Source: Adiantum capillus-veneris (lineage: Eukaryota > Streptophyta > Polypodiopsida > Polypodiales > Pteridaceae). From it: a stretch of DNA of 64,000 nucleotides. The notes under the pieces were generated by a model that made no database searches, was not told the DNA's origin, and saw only the letters and a program-made list of their open reading frames with translations. How positions within the stretch are numbered: position 1 is the stretch's first letter; every line of letters begins with the position of its first letter. Shown here in pieces: positions 1-17,699 of the stretch. The stretch is from contig CM043969.1 in assembly GCA_014529385.2 (NCBI GenBank), forward strand, positions 14,941,446-15,005,445, given 5' to 3'. Position numbers and translations under genes: made by a program.

Positions 1-1457
1 TTGGCATCTTGGATGCGGTTTTATGGTTGAGATTTGCATTGAGATTTTACTCCAGCTACAGAGGAGACTCTGCTGATTTTTCACCAGGTTTTATGCATTT
101 TGTGATAGGTGCTAGAGAGCTGTTTTAGCCAAGTTTTGGGTTGTGTCTATGCGGATTGTCATTTTGCTTGCACTCTCATTTTGTATGGTCACTATTTATG
201 CATGCTTGGTCCTTGGTTTTTGCAAAGGGTTAGCACTTTATGCGATGTTTGCCATAGTTTTGGTGTCAGATGTTTGATTACCTGGTTTTCTTTTGCATTG
301 TGTTGAGCGGTTATGCTCTTATGGACAATGCATTTACACATTGTGTGGATTGATCTATAGACTCATTTTGTGCTCAATTATGGCATCTTGCGGTGGTAGT
401 TTGTCATTGGATACACAGGTTGGTGTATCATGCAGATCCCAAAGGCACAAACATATGGTTTGCTGGCATTGTGGCAGACCAAGGCACATGACGAGATGTT
501 GTTTCAGGCTTGGATACAACGGAGGATTCCATTGGCTATTGTTGAGAGTACACGTGTGGTAGATACTCCTACTTCTATAGTTCACCTAGGCATGCGTGTT
601 GGAATTATCTCACGACGATTGGCATCTAGACAACGTTGCTTTACGCCATGTTACTCCTCATAGGGAGTGGTTTAGCACAAGCTCTAAGATAGAATGGTGT
701 TCACGATGTGGGTGACATTCATTTTCATTTTGTTAGTGGGAGTATGCTTGTGCTCCATGATGTTCAATATGTCTGATGCTCATAGGAGTTTGATCTCCAT
801 CTCGCAACTTAGAGATCATGTGCGTCTTGTTCAGTTGACTGATGAGTCTTACTTGATGAGGAGAGGTTTACTTGTGATAACCCAAGGACATCGTGGTGCT
901 CGTTTGACTCTTCTCTATGTTCTTGGTGTCAGAGACGCCATAATCTTTGTGAGTCTATTGCCATTCAGACATTCGCCTAGAAATTCGCAGTCTAGGTGAG
1001 TACACTTTGCTGATGAGCAGCGTGACACTTCACTCGTTGTGCATGGAAGGTCTAAGGACATACATATAGAGAAAGAGATCTCTTTGAGTGCATGATTAGA
1101 GTAGTCACCACTGGTAGTGATAGATCTCGATGCTTTGCTAGTAAGAGAGCAGAGTAGTGAGTCACATGTGCAAGACCGTGTAGTCATAGTGACTTTGTAG
1201 ACATTTTCATGGATGAGCTCCAGGGTGCTGTGCATGACATGTCTGTAGATGTAGGGTTAGAGTGGCCATGCTCTAGCGAGAAACAATGGATTGATCCTCT
1301 TAGGATAGAGATGCCTCCTACCACAGAGATGAGCGATATGGAGTTCTTTGACATACTCATGCTAGAGGCTGATATGGTGATGCCAGGACATGTGGATACA
1401 ATCCCTGTGGATGATGAGGGAGTGACAACTACCCTAGAGTCAAGATTGTGTTAGATT
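1..1457 (+). mobile_element. Copia-type LTR retrotransposon fossil, internal region
   Basis: A decayed Ty1/Copia polyprotein. A CCHC zinc knuckle of the gag C-terminus is readable at 461-502 (C-W-H-C, then H and C with C-X2-C-X4-H-X4-C spacing). At about 780-930 a stretch reads like the GAG-pre-integrase domain (SLISISQLRDH followed by DESYLMRRGLLVI and LYVLGV), which in Copia lies just before the integrase. The first 110 bases include the leader-like string GGAGACTCTGC, which also occurs before the Copia gag near 10350. An acidic 81-codon open stretch at 1209-1454 could be a linker of the same polyprotein. The frame is broken in several places and reverse transcriptase is not visible. The adjoining 1458-1696 segment matches the LTR at 14274, so this is probably a rearranged relative of the 10-14 kb element. 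Family assignment is fairly sure. Confidence 0.7.
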
Positions 1458-1696
1458 TAATGGCCATGTGGCCGATCATCCATCACTAATTGCTCCTAAC
1501 CCTAAGTGTAGAGCTATACACTTGTGTGAGCCACTAGCACTACTAAGTACAATGTGTATTGTGCCTTAGTGCATAAGATAGAGAAGAAAGAAATGGGGCA
1601 CACAGTACATGTTGGCTCTCCCCCTCCAACCTGTGTGTGTGGCTATGGTGGTGAGTGTGTGAGTGTATGTGTGTGCGTATTCCTCTTCCGTTGTGC
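1458..1696 (+). repeat. Partial Copia LTR, related to the LTR at 14274
   Basis: This segment aligns by eye over its whole length with 14274-14514: the shared GGCCATGTGGCCGA start, CCTAAGTGTA, CACTTGTGTGAGCCACTA, ACAATGTGTATTGTGCC and the GTGTGTG-rich end. Similarity stops abruptly at about 1696, where minus-strand gag-like sequence of the neighbouring element begins, so this LTR is cut at a rearrangement or insertion junction. Confidence 0.75.
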
Positions 1697-2542
1697 AAAA
1701 GTATGAGCTATAACTGAATCTTCCTGCATGTCTACCTGAATATGGCTGCACTAATTCACCTACACATCTTCTTAAGCTTTAGCCAATTCATTGTCTTGAT
1801 CCCATGATTTCTTTTCTTCCTATACTACAGGTACATGTTCTTTGAAAAATTCACCCTACGTAGTTTGAGGCTGTAGAGACTCACCCTCAAGGACTTCTAC
1901 TTCATGCAAGGCATCTGCAAACCCCAACTTCTCATACACAGCTTTGACTATGTCTTCATCATTAGCCTGTAAGAAGATAGCATCTTGTACAATAAACTCA
2001 TCAATCATAGCTTCTAACTTTGATCGTACTTGTCCTCGGATATCTGCGTAGTCCGATAGACTTGAACTCTGTTCTTGATAGATTTCATACTCCTCATAAC
2101 ATGCTTGCACAATAGCTTCTTTGAAATACTCCCAGTTGTCGTTGCAAGCTCTGGTAGCCTCTTGAATCTGCTCCTTCACATATGAACTCACTAACTGCTC
2201 AAAAGATTTGATCATCAACTCTTCTGGTATCCCTCTTACCTTGGTCTCCAGCTCATAGCACTCTAGGTAGCCCTCTGGATCGTATCCATCAAAGAGTTGT
2301 CTCTCATCCTATACTGCATCTAAAGCTGCATCCAAAGCTTCATCCATCCGATTTTTCTTCTTTACGGTCTCTATTTCAAGCAGAGATCCTTGCACCAATT
2401 GAAGCATCTTTGCAAAATCTGGAACTGTTGACTTATCATCAAAACCGTTCGCACTTAACTCTGCAATAATCTTCATCATCTGATCTAAATTCTCCATCTT
2501 TACCTCCCACCCCGGCTCGTTTCGCATCGGGTTCACCAAAGA
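1697..2542 (-). mobile_element. Truncated second internal region (gag-like) of the 2.3-kb-LTR element
   Basis: Read on the minus strand from 2542, the same primer-binding-site region and the same gag-like protein start appear as at 7649-6808 (MENL, ELSANGFDDKSTVPDFAKML, then EQLVSSYVKEQIQEATRAC). Nucleotide identity to the second copy is high. It begins directly after the LTR at 2543-4795 and stops at the Copia LTR junction near 1696. An internal region following the 3' LTR means the element lies in an LTR-internal-LTR-internal array, the usual outcome of recombination between LTRs of neighbouring or sister copies. The reading frame is broken. Confidence 0.8.
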
Positions 2543-4795
<2,253 letters not shown>

Positions 4796-4805
4796 TCCAC
4801 CCCCT
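4796..4805 (-). promoter_or_regulatory. Polypurine tract of the TR-GAG-like element
   Basis: AGGGGGTGGA on the minus strand lies directly against the TGTCG start of the 3' LTR, the position where plus-strand DNA synthesis is primed in LTR elements. Confidence 0.65.
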
Positions 4806-5384
4806 ATGAACCTGTACAGCCTCGGGTCTGTGCCAATAGCACTTCAATATGCATCTGCTTTAGGTAGCTTAAGCTCTTTCCATCATCAGACTTACATTAC
4901 TTGTAGACATGTGAAAAATGAAATAAGGCTTATACCCTATCATCAATGTTCTAGCTTAATCATTAGGTAGCTATCCATCAAAAATCTCTGAGCTGTATCT
5001 GCCGTATCTTCAAAGCATTCAATCATGGATAACTTGTTTAGTGAACCCCGCCAGACTCAAGTGCTCCAGTTAATGATGCACACGGCTTGACCATTAAGCT
5101 CTCTCTTAAGGAACCCTGTCAAGCTCAAGTATGCCTTACTCTGTGTGCACACGGAATGGCCGTCAAGTCCTTTACCTCAAGTTTTGTTAGCAGAACCAAC
5201 TCAATAGATGTGAAGATACTTCATCAATTATCCAAAGAAGTCAACTGGAAGCCAACCATGTAATCTTATTGACTGCATAATCGAAAACTCTTCTGACTTA
5301 GCATAGATCTAGAAAACAAAATCTTGTACCATGCAACCTGCTACAACAGAGAACTGGTACTCTTCAAATCTGGAACTTTGCACT
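4806..5384. other. 3' untranslated internal region of the TR-GAG-like element
   Basis: No reading frame worth calling. It lies between the stop of the gag-like gene and the polypurine tract. A near-repeat of CAAGTGCTCCAGTTAATGATG-like and CAAGTATGCCTTA-like phrases with shared 'gcacacgg' endings (about 5060-5160) suggests an old short duplication. Confidence 0.5.
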
Positions 5385-7604
5385 TTAGTAGCCCCTAGGA
5401 TCAAACGGGGACCTAATCATCTGTCCCAATGTGAGCATTCCCTTAAAAATTTTGCACCATCCTCCAGGATCATAGGGAAAATACAAGAATTTCCAATCAT
5501 TACAGCATAAACATACATTAACCCACAAAACTTCATGCAAACCGCCTGGATCATATGGCATATAAGTCAATTTCCCCGGATCATGCATATACCTGTCACC
5601 TCCTGGGTCAAAAGCTAGCTCAAAATCCCCTACATCATAGGGTAACATCAGATTCCATATAGCATCAGGTAGCATCAGATACTGCCATATCCCCTGTGCA
5701 ATTGGCTCATCCAATTGTCGATCATCAATCACAGGTAAAATCATTGGGAGTGCAGCTTCACTCTCACTAGTATTGAAATTCTGATCATGCATATTTGAAT
5801 ACATCAGGTCTCTGGCAAAACTCTCTTCATTAGACTCAAAAGATGCATCTGAAAACAATTCTCTATCTTGTAGAGGCTCAAAATCAAGTAGTGCATCATC
5901 TAACAACTGCATAAGGTCATCATCTACTACATCTGAACAAACTGGCTCATGCATGAATCTGGATAGATTAGTATCCTTAGCATCTGTGTTTGAGAACCCT
6001 TCTAAAGCTTCATCCAGTAAGAACATAAGGTCTAGGTCCACCGCTTGAGAAGGTCCCTCCATCTTGCAAATCTCAGCCTGCTGCATTAAACGAGGATTTT
6101 CACATATGACATGCATACTAAACACATCTGTAGTAAACTGATCTTCAAGTCTTTCACCCTCATCCAAATATCTTTGCACTTCTGTAGCACAAAGTTCGGC
6201 ATGCACATTGAAAATTTTATCTACTGCCCTGTGTGTATCATCAGCACAATGAAACCAATCATATTCATCAACAAGAGATTGCACTTCACTATGCACCCCT
6301 TTTGAATCCGCATCATCAAGTTCATGATCTTTCTGCCATAGTGTGAGCCCTGTGTCACAAATTCTTGATAGAGAAGAAGTTTGCTCCCTCTCTAAATCAC
6401 CATCATCAAATTCAGGATCAGTCTGCCAAATCGGTAGCTCTAGGTCACAGAAGCGTGTCAAAGGAGTCTGCACCCCCTCTGAATCATCGTAATCACGTTC
6501 AAGATCACTTTTCCAATTTGGTAGCTATGCTTCACAAAAGCTTGTCAATGAAGGAGTCTGCACCCCCTCTGAATCAAGCACATACTCTTGCTTAGCCAAG
6601 TCCTCAAAATCTGGTACATCCAAACTCGGTAAATCTGGTATACCAAAATCCATGGTCTTGCTGCTCTCAACAGTGGCCCTACTTTGACCTGTGACATATG
6701 TATCATTAATAAACTCTTTCGCAAAACCTGCACCAGTATCTTCAATCACCTCTATGGTAGAATCTGTACCAGAAAAATTTTGCTCTAATTCTGATTCAGT
6801 AGCAAAAGTATCAGCTATAACTGAATCTTCCTGCATGTCTACCTGAATATGGCTGCACTCATTCACTTGCACATATTGCTGAGCTTTAGCCAATTCATTG
6901 TCTTGATCCCATGATTTCTTTTCTTCCTATACTACAGGTACATGTTCTTTGAAAACTTCACCTTGCGTAGTTTGAGGCTGTAGAGACTCACCCTCAAGGA
7001 CTTCTACTTCATGCAAGGCATCTGCAAACCCCAACTTCTCATACACAGCTTTGACTATGTCTTCATCATTAGCCTGTAAGAAGATAGCATCTTGTACAAT
7101 AAACTCATCAATCACAGCTTCTAACTTTGATCGTACTTGTCCTCGGATATCTGCGTAGTCCGGTAGACTTGAACTCTGTTCTTGATAGATTTCATACTCC
7201 TCATAACGTGCTTGCACAATAGCTTCTTTGAAATACTCCCAGTCGTCCTTGCAAGCTCTGGTAGCCTCTTGAATCTGCTCCTTCACATCTGAACTCACTA
7301 ACTGCTCAAAAGATTTGATCATCAACTCTTCTGGTATTCCTCTTACCTTGGTCTCCAGCTCATAGCACTCTAGGTAGCCCTCTGGATCGTATCCATCAAA
7401 GAGTTGTCTCTCATCGTATACTGCATGTAAAGCTGCATCCAAAGCTTCATCCATCCGATTTTTCTTCTTTACGGTCTCTATTTCAAGCAGCGATCCTTGC
7501 ACCAATTGAAGCATCTTTGCAAAATCTGGAACTGTTGACTTATCATCAAAACCGTTCGCACTTAACTCTGCAATCATCTTCATCATCTCCTCTAAATTCT
7601 CCAT
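5385..7604 (-). pseudogene. Gag-like protein with acidic middle and (F/Y)DPGG repeats (fossil)
   Basis: The start at 7604 is the methionine of MENLEEMMKM, just inside the primer site. The first 230 residues are acidic and helical in look, with EELMIKSFEQLVSSDVKEQ followed by a D-D-W-E-Y-F-K-E-A-I stretch. This recalls the 'W..FK..L' core of plant retroelement gag, so a capsid-like role is inferred, not proven. The middle is very acidic and contains about three copies of a roughly 30-residue unit (Q-T-x-L-T/S-R-F/I-C-D with L-x-x-W-Q-x-D). The C-terminal 90 residues carry five variants of an F/Y-D-P-G-G motif. No zinc knuckle and no pol motif were seen. The frame is broken in about two places. 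An alternative is a captured host gene; I cannot exclude it. Confidence 0.5.
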
Positions 7605-7627
7605 CTTTACCTCCCACCCCGGCTCGT

Positions 7628-7645
7628 TTCGCGTCGGGATCACCA
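7628..7645 (-). promoter_or_regulatory. Primer binding site of the TR-GAG-like element
   Basis: On the minus strand, TGGTGATCCCGACGCGAA begins 4 bases after the LTR end. It starts with TGG, complementary to a tRNA 3' CCA end. The matching tRNA was not determined. The copy after the other LTR (about 2521-2538) has nearly the same sequence. Confidence 0.6.
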
Positions 7646-7649
7646 AAGA

Positions 7650-9975
<2,326 letters not shown>

Positions 9976-10399
9976 CCGGCCATTTTTGAGACTTGGTCTG
10001 AATGATAGCCATTTTTGAGACTTGGCTATACGTTTTGCTGCATAACCTACGTTGTTGAGGGTCGATAGCGTGTGTTTTTGATTGAGCTGGGGTATTCTCA
10101 AATGTGGAGATACCTTCGATAATACAGGTAGCTGGAGCATCCCTTACGAGGCCTCGCCATAGGACATGTATAGAGTGGTATAGGTGCTTTTGACACTGAG
10201 TTGGCGGTCTATAATCAGTTTGACAATTTATGCGCCTCAATTGGTCTCTATACAGTGTGCTTTTGAGAGGCATTGCCCTCTTTTATGCTTTGTGAGTGAC
10301 ATACTTAGTCATTTTGTCTTGTATTTTGGTTGACATAGTCCCAAATACAAAGGAGACTCTGCCAAAAATTTCCCACAATCTTTTGATAGTTTTGTCACC
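9976..10399 (+). other. Leader-like region before the Copia gag
   Basis: No gene. The phrase GCCATTTTTGAGACTTGG occurs twice near 9979 and 10011. Near 10350 lies ACAAAGGAGACTCTGCC, which resembles the leader at position 65-80 of the first Copia remnant. No 5' LTR matching 14274-14514 is present, so the Copia element is truncated here at the border with the 2.3-kb LTR. Confidence 0.45.
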
Positions 10400-13300
10400 A
10401 TGTCTACTAGCAAAGACCGTGACATTTATGACAAAACAAAGTTTGATGGCATAAAATTGAAAGAACCAAATGCATAACGTGCTTGTCCAAAAGAAGCAAA
10501 AGTTGCCTATTGCCTATGCGGCTAGAACTAAAGATATACACATGACTCAGTTTAGTGGGAGGAGCTTGATGAGCTATGCAGGTCTACAATTAGACTGCAC
10601 CTTGGTGAGTTGGTGTACTTTTCAGTGTTAGAATGTGAGATTGCTCATGCTTTATGGAAAAAATTATGCGACACTTACAAAAAGGATACGGCTAGCAATA
10701 AAGTTTTCTTGATGCAAAAACTTTTCAACCTTCGTATGGAGGAGTCAACTAGCGTTGCCAGCCATATCAATGATTTTGATTCTCTGTTTGCCCAACTTCG
10801 TGCACAACGCATGACCATTGATGATGAGATGAAAGCAAATTTTTTGCTTTGTTCATTGCCACCCTCTTGGGATTTCTTTTGCACAGCTGTTAGTAACTCT
10901 GCTCCTAATGGTATGCTAAAGTACGATGATGATACTAGTGCACTTCTGTCAGAGAAGATACATCAGAAGACCATGACTAGCTCGCATTATGGCAAAGCTC
11001 ATTATGTGCAAAGGGATGATAAGCAACGTAAGGGCCATTCTTTGCAACATGAGTCCAAGAATGAGGGGAATAGAGATGCATCAAAGGGTAGATCAAAGTC
11101 TCATGGTCGCTGCAATGTTCAATGCGATTAAAGAAGGATTGTTATGCTTGGAAGCGTGACAAAGGGAAGGGAAAATGTAAAGGCAAAGATCATGATGATA
11201 AAGAGGACAAACCAAAGAGTTCGGTTAAAATTGAAGAACTGAACATAGTTTAAGATGATAGTGATGTGCAAGACATTAATATGTTGACTGAAAATAATGA
11301 TGTAGTTTATGATGCACAAAAAACTCTATCTTTGCAGAGTTCTATGCCAGCTGAACTCCTTGTTAGTGGAGAAGTATCCCATACATGGATATTCGATTTG
11401 GGTGCTTCGTTGCATGTCACACCTCATAGGATTGGTTTACTACATACTTGGCTCTATTACACTTGGTGACAGTTACTCTTGTGACATTGTTGGCATAGGT
11501 GATATTGCCATGGTTATGGAAAATGGGGTGAAGTTTATCATCCATAATGTGTGTCATGTTCCAGCCTTGACATGCAATCTGATTTCGGTTGGACATCTTG
11601 ACGACTTGGGTTACAAAGTCACTTTTCATTAGCAGTCTTGGCGTGTTGTGAAGGGTCATCTTATTATAGCCCATGGTTCTAAAGTTGGTTCATTTTATCC
11701 TCTTTATGTATATGATAAAAACAGTGTTCTTTCTGTAACCGAGCTGCCAAACATTGCTTTGTGGCATAGCTGGTTAGGACATATGTCAAAGAAGGGAATG
11801 GAGACACTCTCTCATTTGGGTTACTTACCGTCTTTGTCATTTTTTGATTTTCCCTTTTGTGAGCACTGTCAATATGGAAAGCAAACACGGACACATTGTA
11901 CACATTCTTTTGACAAAGAGAGAAAACCCTCAGAGCTTGCATAGTGATTTATGTGGGCCTATGCCTTCTAAATTCCATGGTGGTGCGTCCTATTATGTTA
12001 CGTTCATTGACGATGCAACACGGCATGTTTGGGTCTACGCCATGAAGTCTTAAGATGAGACCTTTTCTTGCTTCAAGAAGTTCTTATCTAGAGTTGAAAC
12101 TCAGTTTGAACATAAGTTGAAAGCTTTGCGCTCAGATAATGGTGGTAAATATGTCTCCAAAGAGTTTACAGACTTCTATTCAAGTAGGGGAATTAAGCGT
12201 GAGTTTACAACTCCTTATACCCTTGCAAAAAATGGTGTTGTGGAATGAATGAATAGAAGCATCCAAGAGCAGATTATGTCTATGCTATCACAGGCTAATT
12301 TACCACAAGCGTTTTGGGCTGAAGCATTATACATAGCCGTGTACTTGATCAATAGATCACCACATGCTTCAATACAATTTTGTGTACCTTTGGAGTTATG
12401 GTCAGGAAATAATTTGTCGTATGAAAAACTCTGCACATTTGGCTGTGAAGCTTATGCATACGTACCCAAGGAGTTGCGTGCTAAGCTAGATCCTAAGTCC
12501 AGAAAATGTATCTTCATTGGCTATGGTGCAGATGATCAATTTGGCTATCGTTTATGGGATCACTGATCGACTAAGATGCATAGACAACCAGTGAAAGAGG
12601 TTGAATTCCAGAAAATGACATTTTTCGATGTATCACCTCCTGTCTAGACAGATCCGAGCCAATTACTACATAGGCTAGTACGAGTTTTGATCAACCGCGG
12701 AGATCTCAAAGAGTCTCACATCTGCCAAAACGTTTTGTTCCAGGCGTGGATTTTGTTTTTCTGACACATAGTGGTGAGCCTTCTTGCTACAAAGAGGCTA
12801 TGCTAGCCCATGATAAGGTTCAGTGGGAACATGCTATGAAGAGGGAGATGTCCAGTATTGCAAAGAACAAAACATGGGAACTTGTTCCATTGACAAAAGG
12901 TAGGAAAGCATTGCCTTGTAAATGGGTTTACAAGAAGAAGATTGACAATTAGGAAGCTTGTTTAGTGGCCAAAGGTTTCAAGCACGAATATGGTGTTGGT
13001 TTCCAGTAAATCTTTTCTCCATTGGTCAAGATATCTCAAGGAAGAGATTTATATGTAGCAACCTAAAGGGTTTGTGCTAAAGGGCAAGGAACATTTGATC
13101 TGTAAGCTTCTAAAAAGTCTCTATGGCGGCTTGAAGCAATCATCCAGACAATGGTATCAAAAATTTGATGCATTTATGCATTCCCTAGGCTATAAGCGCA
13201 GTAATGAGGATCCATGTCTTTACGTGAAAAGACAACCAAATGGACAACTTATTATGGTTATCCTTTATGTAGATGACATGCTTATTGCTGGTCATTCCAA

Positions 13301-14273
13301 GAAGGACATTGCTGACTTGAAAACCAAGCTAAAAAGTCAATTTGACATGAAAGATTTGGGTGAAGCCAATCACATTTTGGGTATGCGCATTACTTGTGAC
13401 CGTAAGAAGAGGTTGTTGTACCTTTCTCAAAAAGAGTATGTGCACAAGGTTCTTGATCGTTTCAACATGCAAAAGGGGAAGGCTTTGAGTACTCCATTGC
13501 GTGCATATTTGAAACTTAGCAAGAACGACTGTCCCAAATCTGCTCAGGAAAAAGCTGCAATGGCTAAGGTTACTGATGCTTTAGCTTGTGGTAGTCTCAT
13601 GTATGCTATGGTGGCTACAAGACCTGACATTGCATATGCAATGGGAGTTGTCAGCAAATTTATGTCTAACCCCGGTAAAAAGCATTGAGATGCTGTCAAG
13701 TCGATTCTCAGATACTTGAGTGGCACTGCAGATAGACAAATATGCTATGGTTGTGGAGATTCATCCATTCAGGGATTTGTAGACATTGATTATATAGGCT
13801 ATGTTGATAGTTGTAAATCAATAACAGGTTGGATTTACACATTTGCTGGTTTTGCTGGAGATTTGTTCTTCAAGACTGTACATCCATTTCTACCATAGAG
13901 GTAGAGCATGTTGCATTGAGTGAGGCATGCAAAGAAGCTATTTGGCTTGCTCGCCTAGTGAAAAATCTTGGATTGGAGCAGTGTACACTAGTTCTTCATT
14001 GTGACAATCAGAATGCCATTGCCTTGGCTAACAATCCAGTGTTTCAGTCCAAAATGAAACAGCATTGATGTGCGTTATCACTTCAGTCGTGAATGCCTGG
14101 AAAACAAGCGCCTTGATTTAGTGAAGATTCCTACGTCAGAGAACACAACGGATGCACTCCCTAAAAGTCTCTCCAGCCATCAGTTTCAACACTATCATGC
14201 GTTGATGGGCATTGGGTAAAGAGTGGTTCTCTTCCATTCTTATGGTCCCCACATTGGCCATCAAGTGGGAGAA
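10400..14273 (+). mobile_element. Copia-type LTR retrotransposon fossil, gag to RNase H
   Basis: Domains appear in Ty1/Copia order. Gag from about 10400 (MSTSKDRDIYDKTKFDG; UBN2-type core at 10610-11000 with FNLRMEESTSVASHINDFD). Protease area near 11390 with a D-L-G-A-S-like remnant of the active site. GAG-pre-integrase near 11600-11900 (LWHSWLGHMSKKGM). Integrase core about 11940-12560 (GPMPSKFHGGASYYVTFIDD, AFWAEALYIAVYLINR). Reverse transcriptase 12750-13500 with the catalytic YVDDMLIAG near 13270. RNase H 13700-14070 ending in the usual LVLHCDNQNAIALANNP. Integrase before reverse transcriptase identifies Copia. The element is broken in roughly ten places and lacks a visible 5' LTR. It is followed by a purine tract and a 3' LTR. 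Confidence 0.9.
14262..14273 (+). promoter_or_regulatory. Copia polypurine tract
   Basis: AAGTGGGAGAA-type purine run directly before the TGTGG start of the 3' LTR. The same 'AAGTGGGA' tract recurs before the unrelated LTR at 15017. Confidence 0.65.
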
Positions 14274-14514
14274 TGTGGCCATGTGGCCGACCGCCCATCA
14301 CTAACTGCTACTAACCCTAAGTGTACAACTATGCACTTGTGTGAGCCACTAACACTAAGTACAATGTGTATTGTGCCTTAGTGCATAAGATAGAGAAGAA
14401 ATAAAGGGGGCACACAATACGTGTTGGCTCTCCCCATCCAAGTTGTGTGTGTGGTGATGGTGGTGAGTGTGTGAGTATGTGTGTGTTTGCGTATTCCTCT
14501 TCTGCTGTGCTCCC
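14274..14514 (+). repeat. Copia 3' LTR (at least 240 bp)
   Basis: Begins with TGTGGCCATG after the purine tract and aligns with 1458-1696. The right end is not certain because the only other copy is cut at that point. It includes CT/GT-rich sequence near its end. Confidence 0.65.
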
Positions 14515-15016
14515 AACTCCTCCCCTTCAGATTGATACATCCATATGTGACTAGTCTTGGTGGTGATGTAGTGAGGGTTGAGATACCTAATGTGGATGGA
14601 TTGGCATAGGTCATTGCACATGGAATTGATGCGATTGGCATGGATATGCTGGCATAGATTACACATTTATCATCAGCCTTTGGGACTCTCATGTACGACC
14701 TCTTAGTGTTGAGAACCGACATAGCGATTGTAGTAAGAGCATTTATAGTTGGGTTTGTCAGTTTTGCCATGACTGACACTAGCATGATGCATCATGGAGC
14801 GATGCAAGTCATAACATGATACCTACATGGTATGCATGTTGATTCTAACAAGGATATATGCTTTCGCACACCACTAGAGTCTACACGATGGCATGCATTG
14901 GCTTTGAGAGAGCCAGTGGGCATAGGTTGAGATGAGTTTCCTCCCTTACCTATTGTACATACTATTATGTCCTTAGTAGTAACACTTATTGGCACATTCA
15001 CCTTTAAGTGGGAAAT
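14515..15016 (+). other. Remnant of the 3' internal part of another LTR element
   Basis: No supportable reading frame. It ends with AAGTGGGAAAT, a purine tract set against the LTR at 15017, so it is read as the 3' untranslated internal region of a second, otherwise lost Copia-like element. Confidence 0.4.
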
Positions 15017-15250
15017 TGTTGGGGTAAAGGTGGTATGCCTCTTACCCTGGTCGGACATGCCAAAGACGTCTGACTGCCCATTACTTGTATACACCTTATT
15101 CTTTACTAGATAGAGGAATAAGAGGCTCTCTCACACACATAGAGTGTTGAGCTACTCCACCCACATCCTGTGCTCTCTCTCTCTCTCTCTCTCCCCTTCT
15201 CACTCTTCGCACATGCATTCATGCACTCACACTTCTCCCGTACTCCAACA
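15017..15250 (+). repeat. LTR of a second Copia-like element (234 bp)
   Basis: Starts TGTTGG and ends CCAACA, a perfect 6-bp terminal inverted repeat, and is preceded by a purine tract. It contains a short CT array near 15174-15193. No partner LTR was found in the window. Confidence 0.65.
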
Positions 15251-15699
15251 CTTCTCGCATAAAAACTTGAACATAGATGAAGTTAAGACAAGGTGGCAAA
15301 TGATGTGCACATAGGTTCACCCGATTACAAGACTTCATGCTCAAGTTTAATGATCTCTAGGCACAATAATGCTCTACAAGTTTCACTCCAGAGGTTGGAA
15401 TCAAAATTTGGTCAAAATTTTTTGATTCTAACACCTTTGGGAGAAAATTGCAATTTCCTCCTACCTAAGGTCCCTTGAGATATTTTTTCACTCCAGTTGT
15501 CCCAGAGACTTACTACCCGGTCCCAACAACTTACTCTTGCAAGAATTTCAAAGTCTTGACTCTTTTGATGGTCTCAAGGGTCTCCTAACCTTCCTTTAGT
15601 TTGCTTTCCAGATGGAAATTGGTTTAATCTCATGCATAAGGGATTAGTTCTAACTTTGACTATATGGGTGTGTTCCTTACCTTAAGGACTTCCTCTGGT
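15251..15699. other. Unassigned 450-bp stretch
   Basis: I see no gene, RNA or repeat that can be supported here. It lies between two LTR remnants. Confidence 0.4.
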
Positions 15700-16002
15700 A
15701 AAAATATTGGCTCTTAAAACTTGAGATAGCTAGGGTATGAGGAGAAAATTGCACCGGAATATTCCATTTTGCTGAAATATTATGGCCGGATAGTGGTCGA
15801 AAAATGGTCGGTTGTTTGGCTGGTTGGCCGGTGGTCGGTAGACAATGGCCTGTGGCCGGTGTGGCTGGTGGTCGGAAGTCAATGGCTGGTGTCTTCTCAA
15901 GGGAAGCCACACATGGGCGGATTTATAGTTCGATTTGGACTTGTTTATACAAGGGCGGCTACACATGACTACCTCTCATGATAGAGGGCAGCCCTTTTGG
16001 AC

Positions 16003-16010
16003 TATAAAAG
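16003..16010 (+). promoter_or_regulatory. TATA box in the LTR remnant
   Basis: TATAAAAG about 310 bp before the primer site, in a sensible place for LTR transcription start. Confidence 0.55.
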
Positions 16011-16319
16011 GAGGCCATTTCTACACACATTTAGTAGTGTGAAGTTGATGCAACAAGGTGGGTGTGAGATGGTGAGAATGAAGCAAGGCTGGAGCTCTAT
16101 GAAGGGTATAATCCCTTTGTAACCTACTTCTTGTTTGAAGTAATAAAGCCATTGAGTGGCTAGTTTCCCATGGATGTAGCCCACATTGAGTGAAACACAT
16201 ATATCGTGTGTGCTCTCTCTCTCTCTCTACTTTGTAATCTCTTATGTGTGATAATTTGTCTCTCTCCATTAAGCAAGCTACTCAAATATCTATTTAGCTA
16301 CATCCTATTTCCTAAAAAC

Positions 16320-16331
16320 TGGTATCAGAGC
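16320..16331 (+). promoter_or_regulatory. Primer binding site (initiator Met-tRNA)
   Basis: TGGTATCAGAGC is the canonical 12-base complement of the plant initiator tRNA-Met 3' end. Confidence 0.85.
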
Positions 16332-17368
<1,037 letters not shown>

Positions 17369-17699
17369 CTATCTATAGAAAAAGACAAAATAGTTCAAAC
17401 TAGTACAAAGTAAAAGAGAGAAGGACCTCTGGTGGGTAATGAGATCTATGGGAATGAGTGGAGGCCTAGTACTAGGGATATGTACATGATCAATCTGCGG
17501 TGGAGTCGTGGGACATGGTAGCCGGCGGGCGTTCTCTGGATCAGCCTGGTGAAAGGTCACTCCCCTCGATGGGTCTGGGAGTAGAAGGGGTGTAGATCTC
17601 TAAAAGAAATCTGTAAGCTATGATTGTTTCCCCCCTCCCACGGTCTCTATAGGTGGCTACAGAAGTATGTCCCTGTGCCTCTGTATCTCTAGGAAGTAG
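17369..17699. other. Unassigned stretch before the LINE 3' end
   Basis: No supportable feature. Short open frames here have no recognisable composition. Confidence 0.4.

Larger units (their letters stand above)
15700..16331 (+). mobile_element. 5' LTR remnant with promoter and Met-tRNA primer site
   Basis: The stretch has a GGCCGG/TGGTCGG-rich start (15780-15890), a TATAAAAG box at 16003-16010, an AATAAAG polyadenylation-like signal near 16141 and a CT-rich tract. It is followed by TGGTATCAGAGC at 16320-16331, the standard plant initiator Met-tRNA primer site of Copia and some Gypsy elements. The exact LTR start was not found; the LTR end may be CTACA near 16304. No coding remnant follows, so only this end of the element survives. 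Confidence 0.7.

Noticed and set aside
837-870. CTGATGAG on the plus strand in the first Copia fossil, a possible hammerhead box
   Set aside because: No CGAAA box, no stem II and no cleavage triplet at suitable spacing.
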